A DNA stretch of 64,000 nucleotides from Agelaius tricolor (lineage: Eukaryota; Chordata; Aves; Passeriformes; Icteridae), in contig JALJCS010000054.1 of assembly GCA_023055355.1 (NCBI GenBank), positions 1,984,001 through 2,048,000 of the forward strand, read 5' to 3'. The notes below the pieces were generated by a model. It saw only the letters and a program-made list of their open reading frames with translations, was not told the origin of the DNA and searched no databases. The translations under genes were made by a program, and so were the position numbers. This document shows, in pieces, positions 50,080 to 63,414 of this stretch; position 1 is the first letter of the stretch; each line of letters starts with the position of its first letter.

Positions 50080-50465
50080 AGATTCTGCTGGGACACCTGG
50101 GACACTGGATTTTACCTGGGATACTGAGTTCTACTGGGACACCTGGGACCCTGGGTTCCGCTGGGACACTGGGTTCTACTGGGGTTACTGGGACACTGGG
50201 TTCTGCTGGGATTACTGGGACACTGGGTTCTGCTGGGACACCTGGGACACTGGATTTTACCTGGGATACCTGGGACACTGGGTTCTGCTGGGACACCTGG
50301 GACACTGGATTTTCTGGGATGCCTGGGACCCTGGATTTTCTGGGATTACTGGGACACTGGATTTTACCTGGGACACCTGGGACACTGGGTTCTGCTGGGA
50401 TTACTTGGACACTGGATTTTACCTGGGACACCTGGGACCCTGGATTTTCTGGGATTACAGGTGTT
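50080..50465. repeat. Minisatellite of GGGACACTGG type
   Basis: About 17 units of CTGGGACACCTGGGACACTG and GGTTCTGCTGGGATTA or GGATTTTACCTGGGA. Bases 50466-51460 that follow are unique, with no gene seen. Confidence 0.9.
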
Positions 50466-51465
50466 TAGCCCCGGAATGCTGCAGCCCACATGCAGACAAA
50501 GGGATGAGGGGCATGAGGTAATAAAACAGGGTTACCCCTGTCTCCTTCATGATGTGGCTGGGGGGCAGATCCCCCCTCCAGGGCTGCTGGAGGAGACAAA
50601 ATCCATCAGAAAGGGAAAGAGCAGCTCGCAGCTGTGCCCCTCCCCTCCCGCTGCCAGCAAAGGAGCATCACCCCTAAATCACCTGAGCATCCATGACAAT
50701 GGCCCTGGCCCTGCTGCCTCCATCCCACCGCATCTTCTCCCGATGAACGAGATTAGCCAAAGCTCGGCGTGCCCCATCGAGCACCTCCCCTGGAAGGGCG
50801 GGATTGTGGGATTTCGGGATTGTGACTGATTTTTAACCACCACAGGAGGGAGGTTCTTCATGGGAGGGACATTCCTGGCTGCAGCAGCGTCTCCTGAGCC
50901 ATTCCCGGAGAGGGGAACCAGCATCCCTCGACCATCTAAAATCCCAAAAGGGAGGGACAAACAGCCTCTCCTTGTGCAGGGCTTCCCATCCTGCCTGCCT
51001 GGATCTCTCCAACCCTGGGGCTGGGCCAGGCTGGAAATGGGGAACGGGGACCTCATCCCATTCCCTGAGGGTGAAGTGTGGGACATCCACATCCCACGGG
51101 AGCCAGGATCCCAGAACGGGGGCTCTGGGCTGGCCTTTGGGGGCCCCAGGGGAGAGGAGCAGATTCCTCCAGGACCAGCCCCATCAGAACATCCCAGAGC
51201 CACGTCCTGTGTCTGGAGGGAGACCCAGCCCAGGGATCCCTGCTCTGGCCCGGGATGGAGCCCTCCTCCCGGGATGAGCCCCACCCGCGGTCTGGGGACG
51301 CTCAGGAGCTCTCTGCACTGATGGATTTTTTTCTCCTTGCTAATTATGGAAGCACCATTTTTTTTTCCCAAAATGCAGCAGCAGCAAAGGTCAAAAACCC
51401 AACGGAAATGGAAAGGATGGAAAGGCAGAGGGCAACCCCAGCGAGGGCTTGGATCAGCTCGAATC

Positions 51466-51529
51466 TTTAATTAGAAAAATAGACACAAATTTGAAATATT
51501 CCTGATAGAGGCCTTTTCTTTTTACAAAC

Positions 51530-51562
<33 letters not shown>

Positions 51563-52035
51563 GTACTGAAATCACCTTTCCCAAGGGCCTGTTAGCACCG
51601 TTTGCCAGAGCCCGGCGGGTTCTCTCTCCCTGGGGAGAAAGGACGGGAGCAGCCGCAGCCCCGACCGTGCCGGCCGGGAAATCTCCAGGCAGGAACATCC
51701 TGGGAAGCGCTGCCCTGGGGAAAGAAATCCCAGCGGGGCGCTCCCAGCGCCGAGTGTCCAGCGCACCCCGTCGGTGGCGATCTCTGTCCGTCTGTCCGTC
51801 TGTCCAGGGGCTCCCCGTTGCCCTCCTCGGAACAGGGGCTGTGGGATGGCTCAGTGCCGCGCTCCGGGGCGGCTCCGCTGCGGTCCCCGCCGGGAGCTCC
51901 GCCTCGCCTCCCTGGGCCCGGCCCGGCTCCGCCGCCGCCTCTCTGGGGCCGCCCGGGAGGGACCCCCGGCCCATCCCGGCTCTCCGTGAGAGCTCGGGCA
52001 CCTCGGCAACGCCGCTGGCCGCGCTCGGGCCGCGC
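51466..52035 (-). other. EGR4: EGR4 3'UTR with ATTAAA signal and ATT microsatellite
   Basis: The best minus-strand poly(A) signal is ATTAAA at 51471-51466, 565 nt after the stop. An AAT microsatellite (about 11 copies) at 51530-51562 reads as a run of ATT in the mRNA, next to a U-rich segment. AU-rich 3'UTRs are typical of short-lived immediate-early mRNAs. Confidence 0.65.
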
Positions 52036-53782
<1,747 letters not shown>

Positions 53783-54239
53783 CTTCCCTGGAGACGCGGC
53801 CGGAGCGGGGGGGCCGGGCTGGGACGAGCCGGGGATGCTCGGGGAGAGCCGGGAGGAGCCCGGGATGAGCCGGGGAATGCCCGGGGAGAGCCGCTGGCTG
53901 CTCAGGGGCGAGGCGGGAGACGCTGCAGGCGAGCCCGGGGATGCTCGGGGCGAGCCCGGGATGAGCTGGGAGCGCTCGGGGCGCCCGCCCCGATCCCGGG
54001 GATGCTCGGGGATGAGCCGGGCCACGCTCGGCGAGCCCGGGCCGGTGCGAGGGGTGCCCGGGGCAGGTGCCGGGGACCCTGCAGGTGATGCTGAGGGGTG
54101 CGGGGGGTGCTGGGGCGGGGGGCCCGGGCGCTGCGGGGGCGCTGCGGGGGCAGGGCCCGGGCGGGGGGCGCAGGCAGGGCCCGGCGGCGGCGGCGGCGCA
54201 GCCCGAGCGGACACCCGGCGCTCCCTCCCCGCCGCCCCC
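53783..54239 (-). other. EGR4: EGR4 5'UTR and core promoter region, G-rich repeats
   Basis: The region between the ATG and the TATA box holds loose ~20-bp repeats (GAGCCCGGGATGAGC, GGGGATGCTCGGGG) at 53820-54060. With a TATA at 54245-54240 the start site should lie near 54210, giving a 5'UTR of about 430 nt. C-rich on the mRNA strand. Confidence 0.55.
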
Positions 54240-54364
54240 TTTATAGCGGGAGCGGGGCTGCTCCGACCTTCCGCCGCAGCCATTTCTGGAGTCCCCAGTG
54301 AGGCTGCCGTGACGTAAATGCCCATATATGGACTCAGGATGTAGGCTAGGGAGTCCCAATAAGG
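54240..54364 (-). promoter_or_regulatory. EGR4: EGR4 immediate-early promoter: TATA, CRE and CArG boxes
   Basis: TATAAA occupies 54245-54240 on the minus strand. Upstream of it are a CRE (TGACGTAA, 54310-54317), a perfect CArG box (CCATATATGG, 54322-54331) and a CArG-like CCCAATAAGG (54355-54364). This is the arrangement known for SRF- and CREB-driven immediate-early genes such as other EGR members. Confidence 0.85.
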
Positions 54365-54399
54365 AAATCTCTCCCGTGACGCGATGCCCTTCCCTCCCC

Positions 54400-54930
54400 C
54401 TTCCCTGCTCCCCTCCCCCTTTTCTCTCGCTCTGTTTTTCATTTTTCCCCCCCTTCCTTCTCTCTTTTTAACTAATAATCGCGATATTTTTAACAAATCT
54501 CTGCCGCTCGGTGCGCGCGTGTGCCCAGCATCCCCTCCCGCAGCCGCAGGTGTGCACACGCGTGTGCCAGCCCCGGGTGTGCAGAACGAGCCCAGGATCG
54601 CAGCCTTGGCTCCCCCCGGCCTTTGGGGGCATCCCCGCGGCTCCGGCCCTTGCTCCGCAGCCTTGGCTCCTGTCCCACCGTGGGCTGGCTGCTGCTCTCC
54701 CGGATTTGCATCTCCCCAGGCTCTCCTTCTCCCCGCGCTATTTTTTCCCCGTGAATGGCTTTTGTTGCTCTTGCTCCTTCTAGAAGCGCCAAAGGTGCCG
54801 GGTTTGCTGTTCCTCCCCCCTGCCCTGCCCTTCCCTCCTCTCCCGGCCGGATTTTGGATGCTCTGTGCCGGCATGCGGTGGCTGTTGGATGGGAGCGGGA
54901 GGGGATGCCGGCTCCTCCTGCGGCATCCGA
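54400..54930. other. Upstream flank of EGR4
   Basis: Begins with a CT-rich segment (54380-54470) and a small AT-rich patch (ACTAATAATCGCGATATTTT). Further sequence is GC-rich and unique. No exon was recognised on either strand. Confidence 0.4.
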
Positions 54931-55285
54931 GCGGCCCGGAGGAGCAGGGACAGGAGAGCAGGGACAGCAGAGCAAGGACAGGAGAGCAGGGATAGAGGAA
55001 CAGGCACAGAGGAGCAGGGACAGGAGAGCAGGGACAGGAGCAGGGACAGAGGAGAAGGGACAGAGGAGCAGACACAGAGGAGCAGGGACAGAGGAACAGG
55101 CTCAGGAGGAGCAGGGGTAGAGGAGCAGGGACAGAAGGAGCAGGCTCAGGAGGAGCGGGCACAGAGGAGAAGGGACAGGAGAGCAGGGACAGGAGGAGCA
55201 GGGACAGGAGAAGCAGGCTCAGAGGAGCAGGGACAGGAGAGCAGGGACAGGAGGAGCAGGCACAGAGGAGCAGGCACAGCCTGCT
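54930..55285. repeat. Purine-rich array upstream of EGR4
   Basis: About 25 irregular units of GAGCAGGGACAGGA, GAGCAGGCACAGAG and variants. One strand is almost wholly purine. Confidence 0.9.
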
Positions 55286-55534
55286 GGAGCTCATCCATTG
55301 CAGCCCCTGGCTCGGAGCTGGGCTGGGGAAGGCAGATCCATCCTCCTGCCAAGCCCAGCGTGTCCAGGGGGAGCTTTCCGAGCGGGCTCAGCGGGATTGG
55401 AGGGATCCTGGCAGCGCCTCCACCCCGAGCATCCTCAGCCCGTGCTGGGGTGAAGGCTCTGCCAGCCTGGGCCATGCTGCCCGCCCCGCTGGGCTGCTCC
55501 CAGAGCTCCAGCACTGATCTGGAGCTGATCCTGA

Positions 55535-55690
55535 ACAGGCAGGGATCTCCAGGTGACCCTGGACAGGCAGGGATCTCCAGCTGATCCTGGATGGGCAGGG
55601 ATCTCCAGGTGACCCTGGACAGGCAGGGATCTCCAGCTGATCCTGGACAGGCAGGGATCATCTCCAGGTGACCCTGGCCAGGCAGGGATG
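55535..55690. repeat. ~31-bp minisatellite
   Basis: About five units of GGCAGGGATCTCCAGGTGAC plus CCTGGACA, alternating with a CTGATCCTGGA variant. Confidence 0.88.
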
Positions 55691-55819
55691 CTCTGGGATT
55701 GTCACCAGCCTCCAGCATGGCTGGGCTGGGGATGGAAGGTTTGCTGGGGCATTTTGGCTGCTGGGCCCAAACCCGCTGTGAAGGATGTTCAGGCAAATAT
55801 TTGGGGTTCATATTTGTTC

Positions 55820-56005
55820 AAAGAGCACACAGAGGGATGCAAACCCCTGTTCATAGAGCACACAGCAGCTCAGGTGTAACCCCTGTTCACAGAGCACACA
55901 GAGGTGCAAACCCCTGTTCATAGAGCACTCAGCAGGGGTACAAACCCCTGTTCACAGAGCACACAGAGGGTACAAACCCCTGCCCATAGAGCACCCAACA
56001 GCTCA
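55820..56005. repeat. ~30-bp minisatellite
   Basis: About six units of CAAACCCCTGTTCACAGAGC plus ACACAGAGGG or ACTCAGCAGGG. Confidence 0.88.
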
Positions 56006-57240
56006 GGTGAGCTGGGTGTGCAGGAGGGGGGCTGTGCATGCAAGGGGCTGGAATAGAGGAGGAGACCCCTCCCTAAATTCCTGCTTCCCTGCCTCCAAGT
56101 GCTTACAGCCCAGCTGGCAGGCCAGGTGTGCCCCAGATGTGCTGGGGCTGTGTCCCAGATGTGCTGTGCCCATGCCCAGGGCCGTGCCCAGCTGGCAGCA
56201 GCAGGTGACAGCCCCGATCCCGAGCTATTCCTGGCTCCAGGATGAGTCACAGCCTCACCTTGGGCAGATCCCCGGGATTGGTGTCTCACAGCACCTCCCC
56301 TCACTGGGACAGCTGCTGCCTCTGCAAACGCACCCAGAGCCCTGGCACAGGGGCCAGGAGGCAGCAACGCCCTGGGCACTCAGGGAATGAGCCCTGAGGG
56401 TCGGGCTGCGAATAAAAGAGGGGATGCAGAGGTGCAGGCAGTGCCCTGAGTGTGGAAATGTTCCGTGGCATCCCATTACTCCCTGTTTGTCTCCCATTAT
56501 TCCCCATTTGTCTCCTCAGAGGAGATGAGGGGAGCCCAGGGCAATGGCCAGACCCTCGGTTTCAGTAAATCAAAGGCAAAATTTCACCCTGCAGTGCTCA
56601 GTGACCCTGGAATCTGGAGCTTCAGGACATTGTGGGGACCAGGATGGAGGCCAGGCTGGAAATATTCCCCTGTGGCACTGAAGACAAGCCCAGCCTGCTG
56701 TGAGGGATGTGCTGGATCCAGCCAGGGGAGGGCCTGGCGCTCCTGGATCTCCTCTCCACCTCTCCCTGTCTGCATCACGGGGGCCACCAGGCCTTGGTCA
56801 CTCTGGGCTATTTGGCTGTGCCCATTTTGCTGTCAGGGGTGTCAGCCAGAGCATGTGCAGGATCTCTGCCATGCACACCCTGGGACAGCTCTGCTCCCCT
56901 TCCCTCCCAGACATGGAAAACACCGTCCCTCCTTTGGGACAGCACCGCGGGAGCCTCCCTGCCACAGCCATGCTCTCACAAACCTCCCCTCACCCTCAGG
57001 GCTGGTCCTGAAACAGTGGCAATGGTTCAGCTCCCCGGGGAGAAAACCAGCATTGTGTGGGTTATAAACCTGTGCAGGAGTGGCTGCAGAGGTCCTGCCT
57101 CATGTCCCACCTCCCCTGGATGAATGCCTTCATCCTTTAACCCCGATAGGAGCAGAGATTTCCATTTGAAAGCTCTTGTGTCCTGTTTTTATGTGCCAAA
57201 CCGGGGCGGTTTGGAGTGAGCCGTGTGTGTGCAGGTGACA
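56006..57240. other. Unique intergenic sequence, no gene recognised
   Basis: No frame shows splice-consistent coding or homology I recognise. Scattered short ORFs have arbitrary composition. Confidence 0.35.
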
Positions 57241-57740
57241 GCACTCATGAGGTAATGGCAGCGTGACCGCGGCCGAGCCAAGCCCGGAGCAGGCGCTGGC
57301 ACCGCATCCCCCGGGCCAGAAGGGGCTCCTGGCTGCCGAGGAGGCGGGATTGCCCTCCTGGGGGGAATTCTGTCGTCACCAGGAGCGGGAGGAAATCCGT
57401 GATCCGCGATCCGCGTCCAGCTGCCCCCGCCGCCCGGTGCTGCCCCGCTTTTGGGGCTCTCTTTGGGGTCCCTCCCCGGCCCCGGAGACTCTGCAGGAGC
57501 CTTTCCAAGGGGTCTTTGTGTCTGGAGACTCCCTGGGCTCCGTGGGGCAGCGCCAGCCCAGGCCCAGCCGGGCAGAGGGGTTTGGGCTCCCCTGAGGGCC
57601 GGGAGCATCCTCGGGGCAGCAGAGCGCCCCCAGGCAGGGCTGGCCGTGCCCCACATGGGCCCGGGGGGCTCGGGGCTCTCGGGGGGCTCGGGCGGCTCCA
57701 GCGCCCCCTGAATGCTCCGAGGGCTCCCCCGGTCCGGACA
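57240..57740. promoter_or_regulatory. Orphan CpG-rich segment
   Basis: CpG content rises (GCGTGACCGCGGCCGAGCC at 57261; ATCCGCGATCCGCG at 57401) in an otherwise CpG-poor flank. No gene start is evident beside it. It could be a promoter of an unannotated transcript or an enhancer-type island. Confidence 0.35.
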
Positions 57741-57769
57741 CCGGATCTGCCCCGGCTGCAACTGCCTGC

Positions 57770-58545
57770 CCTGGGCCCTGCCACCCTCAGCTCCCTGCCC
57801 TGAGCCCCTGCCCTGGGCCCTGCCATCCTCAGCTCCCTGCTCTGGGCTCCTGCCCTGGGCCCTGCCCTGGGCCCTGCCACCCTCAGCTCCCTGTCCTGAG
57901 CCCTGCCACCCTCAGCTCCCTGCCCTGAGCCCCTGCCCTGGGCCCTGCCACCCTCAGCTCCCTGTCCTGAGCCCCTGCCCTGGGCTCCTGCCCTGGGCCC
58001 TGCCACCCTCAGCTCCCTGCCCTGAGCCCCTGCCCTGGGCCCTGCCCTGGGCCCTGCCACCCTCAGTTCCCTGCCCTGAGCTCCTGCCCTGGGCCCCTGC
58101 CACCCCCAGCTCCCTGCCCTGGGCTCCTGCCCACCCTGAGCTCCTGCCCTGGGCCCCTGCCCATCCTGGGCTCCTGCCTGGCCAGATCCTCACTCTGGGC
58201 TCCTGCCTGCCTTCAGCTCCTGCCCACACCCAGCTCCCTGCCCTGGGCTCCTGCCCTGGGCCTCTGCCCACCCTGGGCTCCTGGGCACCTCCAGTTCCTC
58301 ACCCTGGGCTCCTGCCTGGCCATCCTGGGCTCCAGCCCTGGGCTCCTCACCCTGGACTCCTGGGCACCTCCAGCTCCTCACCCTGGGCTCCTCACCCTGG
58401 GCTCCTGCCCATCCCCAGCTCCTCACCCTGGATTCCTGCCCACCTCCAGTTCCTCACCCTGGGCTCCTGCCCTGGGTTCCTGCCCACTCCCAGTTCCTCA
58501 CCCTGGGTTCCTGCCCGCCCCCAGCTCCTTCCTGGCCAGCTCCTC
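57770..58545. repeat. Minisatellite of CCCTGCCCTGGGC type
   Basis: About 40 units mixing GAGCCCCTGCCCTGGGCC, CTGCCACCCTCAGCTCC and, after 58130, CTCCTGCCCACCCTGGG variants. Strongly strand-asymmetric (C-rich on plus). Confidence 0.92.
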
Positions 58546-60024
58546 ACCGCTCCTTCTGGCCCTGCTGGGTCACCTTTGTGCAGCCACCAGCCCAGTGCAA
58601 TGGCCCAGGCGCCTCCTTCCCTCCCAGTCCCAGTTCCCCAGTCTGGGCAGCTCCTTCCCAGCAGCCTCCCAGCTCCCATCCCTGCTCCCAGCCGGGGTTA
58701 GAGCACAGAAACCCAGGCTCAGGTCCTGGCTCTGGCTGCTTTCCCCCCTGGTTCTCATCTCTGGAGCCCCGGCCTGGCCCTGCCCCATCACTGGCAGGGG
58801 TTGGTGCTCCAGCACTCCCAGCCCTGTTTGGGGGAGAAGCTGCCATGGAAAGGAGGAGAACCATCCTCTTCCTCCTGCCCTGCTCTGCCACAGCCAGAGA
58901 GGAGCTGGGGGAGCTCTGGGAATGGCTCTTCCCTGTGGAACAGGAGCCCCAGGGAGGGGCAAGGGCAGAGATGGGCAGCGCTGATGTGAGGCTGGAATTC
59001 ATTTTTCCAGAGGGATGGGCTGAGGGTTGGCTCATGGCACTGCTGCCTTGGCAGCCGAACCAGGGCTGGGTGCCCAGAGCCCACAGGCAGCTGGGGAAAG
59101 GTGCAAAGCCCAGGTGTGTGCCCCAGGCTCTGAGCGTGCCCGGCTCAGGCACCTCTGCAGCACCCCCTGCCCCACATCCAGCTCCCCAGGGGATTTTCCC
59201 ACTGATTCCTCTTGGAACACTCTCCATTTCCTGTGCTGGGGGATGATGCAAGTCTTGGCTGTGAAGAAATCCCTGTTTCTGTGCCTTTGGAGCATTCCCA
59301 GTGTTTCCACCCCTGCAGGTTCAGAGCCATGGGTGTGTGCTGGGTGCTCAGTGCCCTCAGTGCCCTCCTCGTGGGCACCAGAGCCCCTGTGCTGCTGGGC
59401 AGGGCTGGAAATGCCCAGTGCTGGGACACTGAGCCCTTCCAAGGCTTCTCCCATGACAGCACAAGCCCTGTGGGCTCTGAGCTGCTGGCCCTCAATACTC
59501 CAGAAGGTGCTTCTGGAAGCCCAGAGTGGATTTTGGCCCTGGAAGCTGAGGGGAAGACTCAAGGCCCAGCCCCTCCCAGCTCCCCAGCGTGTCCATCCCT
59601 CGTGAAACAGCATCCCTTGGAGTCTGTGCTCTGTGGAGCAGCCCATGGGATTTTAAAGGAATTTTATTTTATTTTAAAGGTATTTTAGAGGGAAATGCTG
59701 CTGATTCCCCCCATGCACGAGGGGCAGGGGCAGGGGAGGGTGCCCAGAGGGCCCTGCAGCACCCGGGGCTCAGCAGCTGCTGTTTGGGTGCTGCACCCAA
59801 CCCAGGAATTCCCTTCCCACCTCCCCTTGGTGCCACCCCCAGCAGAGCCACAGCAAAGGCAGCCCCAGAGCCCAAAGCCAGCCCAGAGCTCCCTCTGCCA
59901 GGGCTCAGGGCGCAGAAGGGAAGGAGCATGCCAGGCTCTGGGAGCTGGCCATGGATTCCCAGGCACAAGCAGTGATTCCTGCTGGGATGGGCACAGGCAG
60001 CTCAGGGACACTGGAGCAAGGAAT
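58546..60024. other. Unique intergenic sequence, no gene recognised
   Basis: Both strands have open frames up to about 230 codons here, but none has recognisable domains or clean splice structure. At 59650-59690 there is a short T-rich duplication (TTTTATTTTATTTTAAAGGT). Confidence 0.35.
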
Positions 60025-60185
60025 CCCAGGGTGCTTTGGGTGGGAAGGGACATTAAAGCCCATCCAGAGGGGCAGGGACCCCTCCCATGAGCTCGGGTGG
60101 ATCCAAGCCCCAGTGTCCAACCTGGCCATGGATCCGGGGGCAGCCACAGCTGGGAATGCTCTGGGAATTCCAGCCCAGCCCCTGC
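60025..60185 (-). mobile_element. CR1 LINE 3' fragment
   Basis: GGGTGCTTTGGGTGGGAAGG, CATTAAAGCCCATCCAG and CCCCAGTGTCCAACCTGGCC form a CR1 tail in reverse orientation. Confidence 0.8.
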
Positions 60186-60479
60186 CCACCCTCCCAGGGA
60201 ACAATTCCTTATTCCCAAGATCCCATCCACCCCTCTGGAGTGTGAATCTCATCCCCCTGCCCTCCCTCTCCTGCTCCATCCATCTCCCCTGCCAGGAAAA
60301 CTTCCAGAAGAAGGCAGAGCTCAGCATTGCCATGGAAACGGGCCCAGGCCCAGCTCTGCTCCTGCTGCTGCAGAGGATGGAGGCTCCAGAGGCTCAGGAA
60401 CCACCCTGGAACCTGCCCAGGGACCCACAGCCCCTCCTGCTGCCCCCAGCCCCGGGCAGGGCAGGGGATGCTCCAAACT

Positions 60480-61130
60480 CTTCTCCAGGCAGGGTTTCCG
60501 GGGGGGGGATCCTTTTCCAGGGAGGGTTTTCCAAGCGGATCCATATCCAAGGAGGATTTCCAGAGAGATCCTTCTCCAGGGAGGGTTTCCAGAGGGATCC
60601 TTCTCCAGGGAGGGTTTCCAGAGGGATCCTTCTCCAGGGAGGACTTCCAGGGGATCCTTCTCCAGGGAGGGTTTCCAAGGGATCCTTCTCCAGGGAGGAT
60701 TTCCAGAGGGATCCTTCTCCAGGGAGGATTTTCAGGGGATCCTTATCCAGGGAGGGTTTCCAGAGGGATACATATCCAGGGAGGATTTCCAGGGGGATCC
60801 TTTTCCAGGGAGGGTTTTCCAAGGGGGGATCCATATCCAGGGAGGATTTCCAGAGGGATCCATATCCAGGGAGGGTTTCCAGGGGGGGATCCCTCTCCAG
60901 GGAGGGTTTCCAGGGGGGGATCCCTCTCCAGGGAGGGTTTTCAGAGGATCCCTCTCCAGGGAGGGTTTTCCAAGGTGGGGATCCTTCTCCAGGGAGGGTT
61001 TCCAAAGGGGGGATCCTTCTCCAGGGAGGGTTTCCAAAGGGGGGATCCTTCTCCAGGGAGGGTTTTCCAAGGGGATCCTTCTCCAGGGAGGGTTTCCAAA
61101 GGGGGGATCCCTCTCCAGGGAGGGTTTTCC
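60480..61130. repeat. ~28-bp minisatellite
   Basis: About 23 units of TCTCCAGGGAGGGTTTCCAG plus AGGGATCCT, with length variants carrying GGGGGG before GATCC. All frames stay open over most of it, producing several false ORFs. Confidence 0.93.
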
Positions 61131-61149
61131 TCAGGCCTGTGTCCATGGC

Positions 61150-62100
61150 AGGGCAGCCTCAGCAGATCCAGCAGCACGTGAGGCTCTGTGAAGCCCTGCC
61201 AAAGGGGCTCTTTGTTTTTAATTCCTGGCCAGAGGCTGGAGTTCCAGAGTCCAGGCCAGGGTGGATGGTTATCTCCCTGCTGGTTTTGGGTTGCTCTGGG
61301 TGCTCTGCTGACCACCACAGCTCTCCCTGCCCCTCCAAGCCACAGATTCCTTCTCCTGCATCCCTCCTTTTCACCCCAAGCTGCTGATTTTGGGGTACAA
61401 CCCCTGAAATGTGGCTGCTGCCCGCAGTTCTGGGGTGCCACTGAGTACAGGGATGGCAGAGCAGCTTGGCACAGCTCCTACAAATAGGCAGCAGTCAGGA
61501 ATGGTCCCTGCTGCCCCCAATAGCCCAATCCCCCCCAGATGGGGCACAACTGGCTCTGGCAGCAGCACAGGCACAGGAGCGGGGTTCCTGTTCCCTCCTT
61601 CCCCAGTCCCAGCGGGTTTTGCACACAGCAGGAGCATTAACCAGGCCCAGGGTGAGCACAGCGCCAGGCCAGGGCTCCTAGGAACAGGATCTGGCTCCAG
61701 CAAAGCCAGAAATTGGAGGGGACCATTTTCCCAACCTCTTTCTGAAACCACCTTTTATCCTAAGAGCTGGTGTGCCCCGATAGAATGGCTGGGAAGCTGC
61801 AAACATTTCCACGTCTTTCAGATTGAATGAAATGATTCATTGAGCCCCAAATAGGTTTTTCTTCATTTATCTCACACTGGGTTTAATCACCTCTAAACAA
61901 ATTGTGCATATTTTTAAATAAACCATGTTTTAAACCAAATCACTGGACTGCTTTATTTAGAAAAGGCCCGGAGCAAAACACTGAACTTCAATTTTTTTAG
62001 TTTTCAGCTAAAGTTCCCCAGTGAGCCCTGGGCATTGTTAGGCTCTTAATCAGCTGCAGGCACCCCAAAGCCCACGGGGAGTGCAAACCATGAGGGCTGG
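61150..62100. other. Unique sequence with an AT-rich patch
   Basis: 61820-62020 is much richer in A/T than its surroundings (AAATTGTGCATATTTTTAAA, TAAACCATGTTTTAAACCAA) and has AATAAA at 61917-61922. No upstream coding exon was found to go with that signal. Confidence 0.4.
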
Positions 62101-62104
62101 GCAG

Positions 62105-62280
62105 GGCTTAAGGGGCAGGGACCCAGCGGGGCAGGGCTTTAGGGGCAGGGCTTTAGGGCAGGGCTATTAGGGGCAGGACTATTAGGGCTGGGCTATTAGG
62201 GGCAGGGCTATTAGGGGCAGGGACCCGGTGGGGCAGGGCTATTAGGGGCAGGGCTATTAGAGCAGAGCTATTAGGGCAGA
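62105..62280. repeat. 16-bp minisatellite
   Basis: About ten units of GGGGCAGGGCTATTAG with variants. Confidence 0.9.
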
Positions 62281-62334
62281 CAGGGGTTTGGAGGCCCTCT
62301 TGGGGCTGCCAGGAGAGGAGGTGGGGAAGTGCTG

Positions 62335-62930
62335 GGATGGCCCAGGTGTGAGGGGATGGCAGAGGTGTATGGGGGACAATGAGGTTTTAGGAACACCGAG
62401 GCATTTTGGGGACAACGAGGTGTGTGGGGATGGCCCAGGTGTGTTTGGGACAATGAGGTGTGCAGGGATGATACAGGTGTGTTAGGATGGCACAGGTGTG
62501 TGGGGACAATGAGTTGTGGGGGGATGGCAGAGGTGTTTTGGGGACAATGAGGCGTGTCAGATGGCACAGGTGTGTCAGAATGGCCCAGATGTTTTGGGGA
62601 CAACGAGCTGTGTTGGGGTGGCACAGGTGTGTCAGGATGGCACAGGTGTGTGGGGATAGCAGAGGTGTTTTGGGGACAATGAGGTATTTTAAGAACAATG
62701 AAGTGTGTTTGGGACAATGAGGTGTGTCAGTATGGCATGGGTGTGTCAGGATGGCAGAGTTTTTGGGGACAATGAGGTGTTCAGGCATGGTACAGGTGTG
62801 TGGGGACAATGAGGTGTTCAGAGATGGTACAGGTGTGTTGGGGACAATGATGTGTGTGGGGACAATGAGGTGTTCAGGGATGGTACAGGTGTGTGGGGAC
62901 ACTGAGGTGTGCAGGGACCCCACCCAATGA
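62335..62930. repeat. ~35-bp minisatellite
   Basis: Around 17 degenerate units of GGGGACAATGAGGTGTGT plus GGGATGGCACAGGTGTG. Units vary in length, with AGATGTTTT insertions. Confidence 0.9.
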
Positions 62931-63414
62931 GGTGCAAACCCAGCCCCACTATCAGATCACGCTGTTCCTTCAGGGGCCATGGGGACCAGCCCCTGGCAGG
63001 CCCAGGGCACCAGGGCTGAGCTGGCCCAGCAGGGAGGAGCCTTTTGCTCACCCCGGGACAGGAACAAGGCCCCGGGTGGCTTTGTCCCCTCCCTGCCGCG
63101 GCAGCCACACCCGGTTCCCAGTGCCCAGGGGCATTACTGGGAACTGAGGCTGCCCTGGGACGGGCAGGGAGCTCTGCAGAGACTCGAGCGGGGTGTGCCC
63201 GCTCCTGCAGGCTGGCACAGCATCCCTGCAGCTCCCGGGGCTGAGCAGAGCCTGGCACTGCTGTGCCAGCGCCTGGACACCAGCCCGGGTGTGCCCAGGT
63301 GGGCAAGAGACCCCTGGGCTGGGCCAGCTCTGGGGTGGCAGCAGGGCCAGGGCAGTGCCACAGTGTCCCTGTGCTGGCACTGCCGGGGCACCTCCAGGGC
63401 TGGGGCAGCTCTGG

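Noticed and set aside
58578..59246. 222-codon plus-strand ORF in the EGR4 far upstream region
   Set aside because: No recognisable motif, biased composition, overlapping open frames on the other strand, and no splice-consistent neighbours.
60097..61387. Overlapping plus-strand ORFs of 284-478 codons
   Set aside because: They are three frames of one 28-bp minisatellite.
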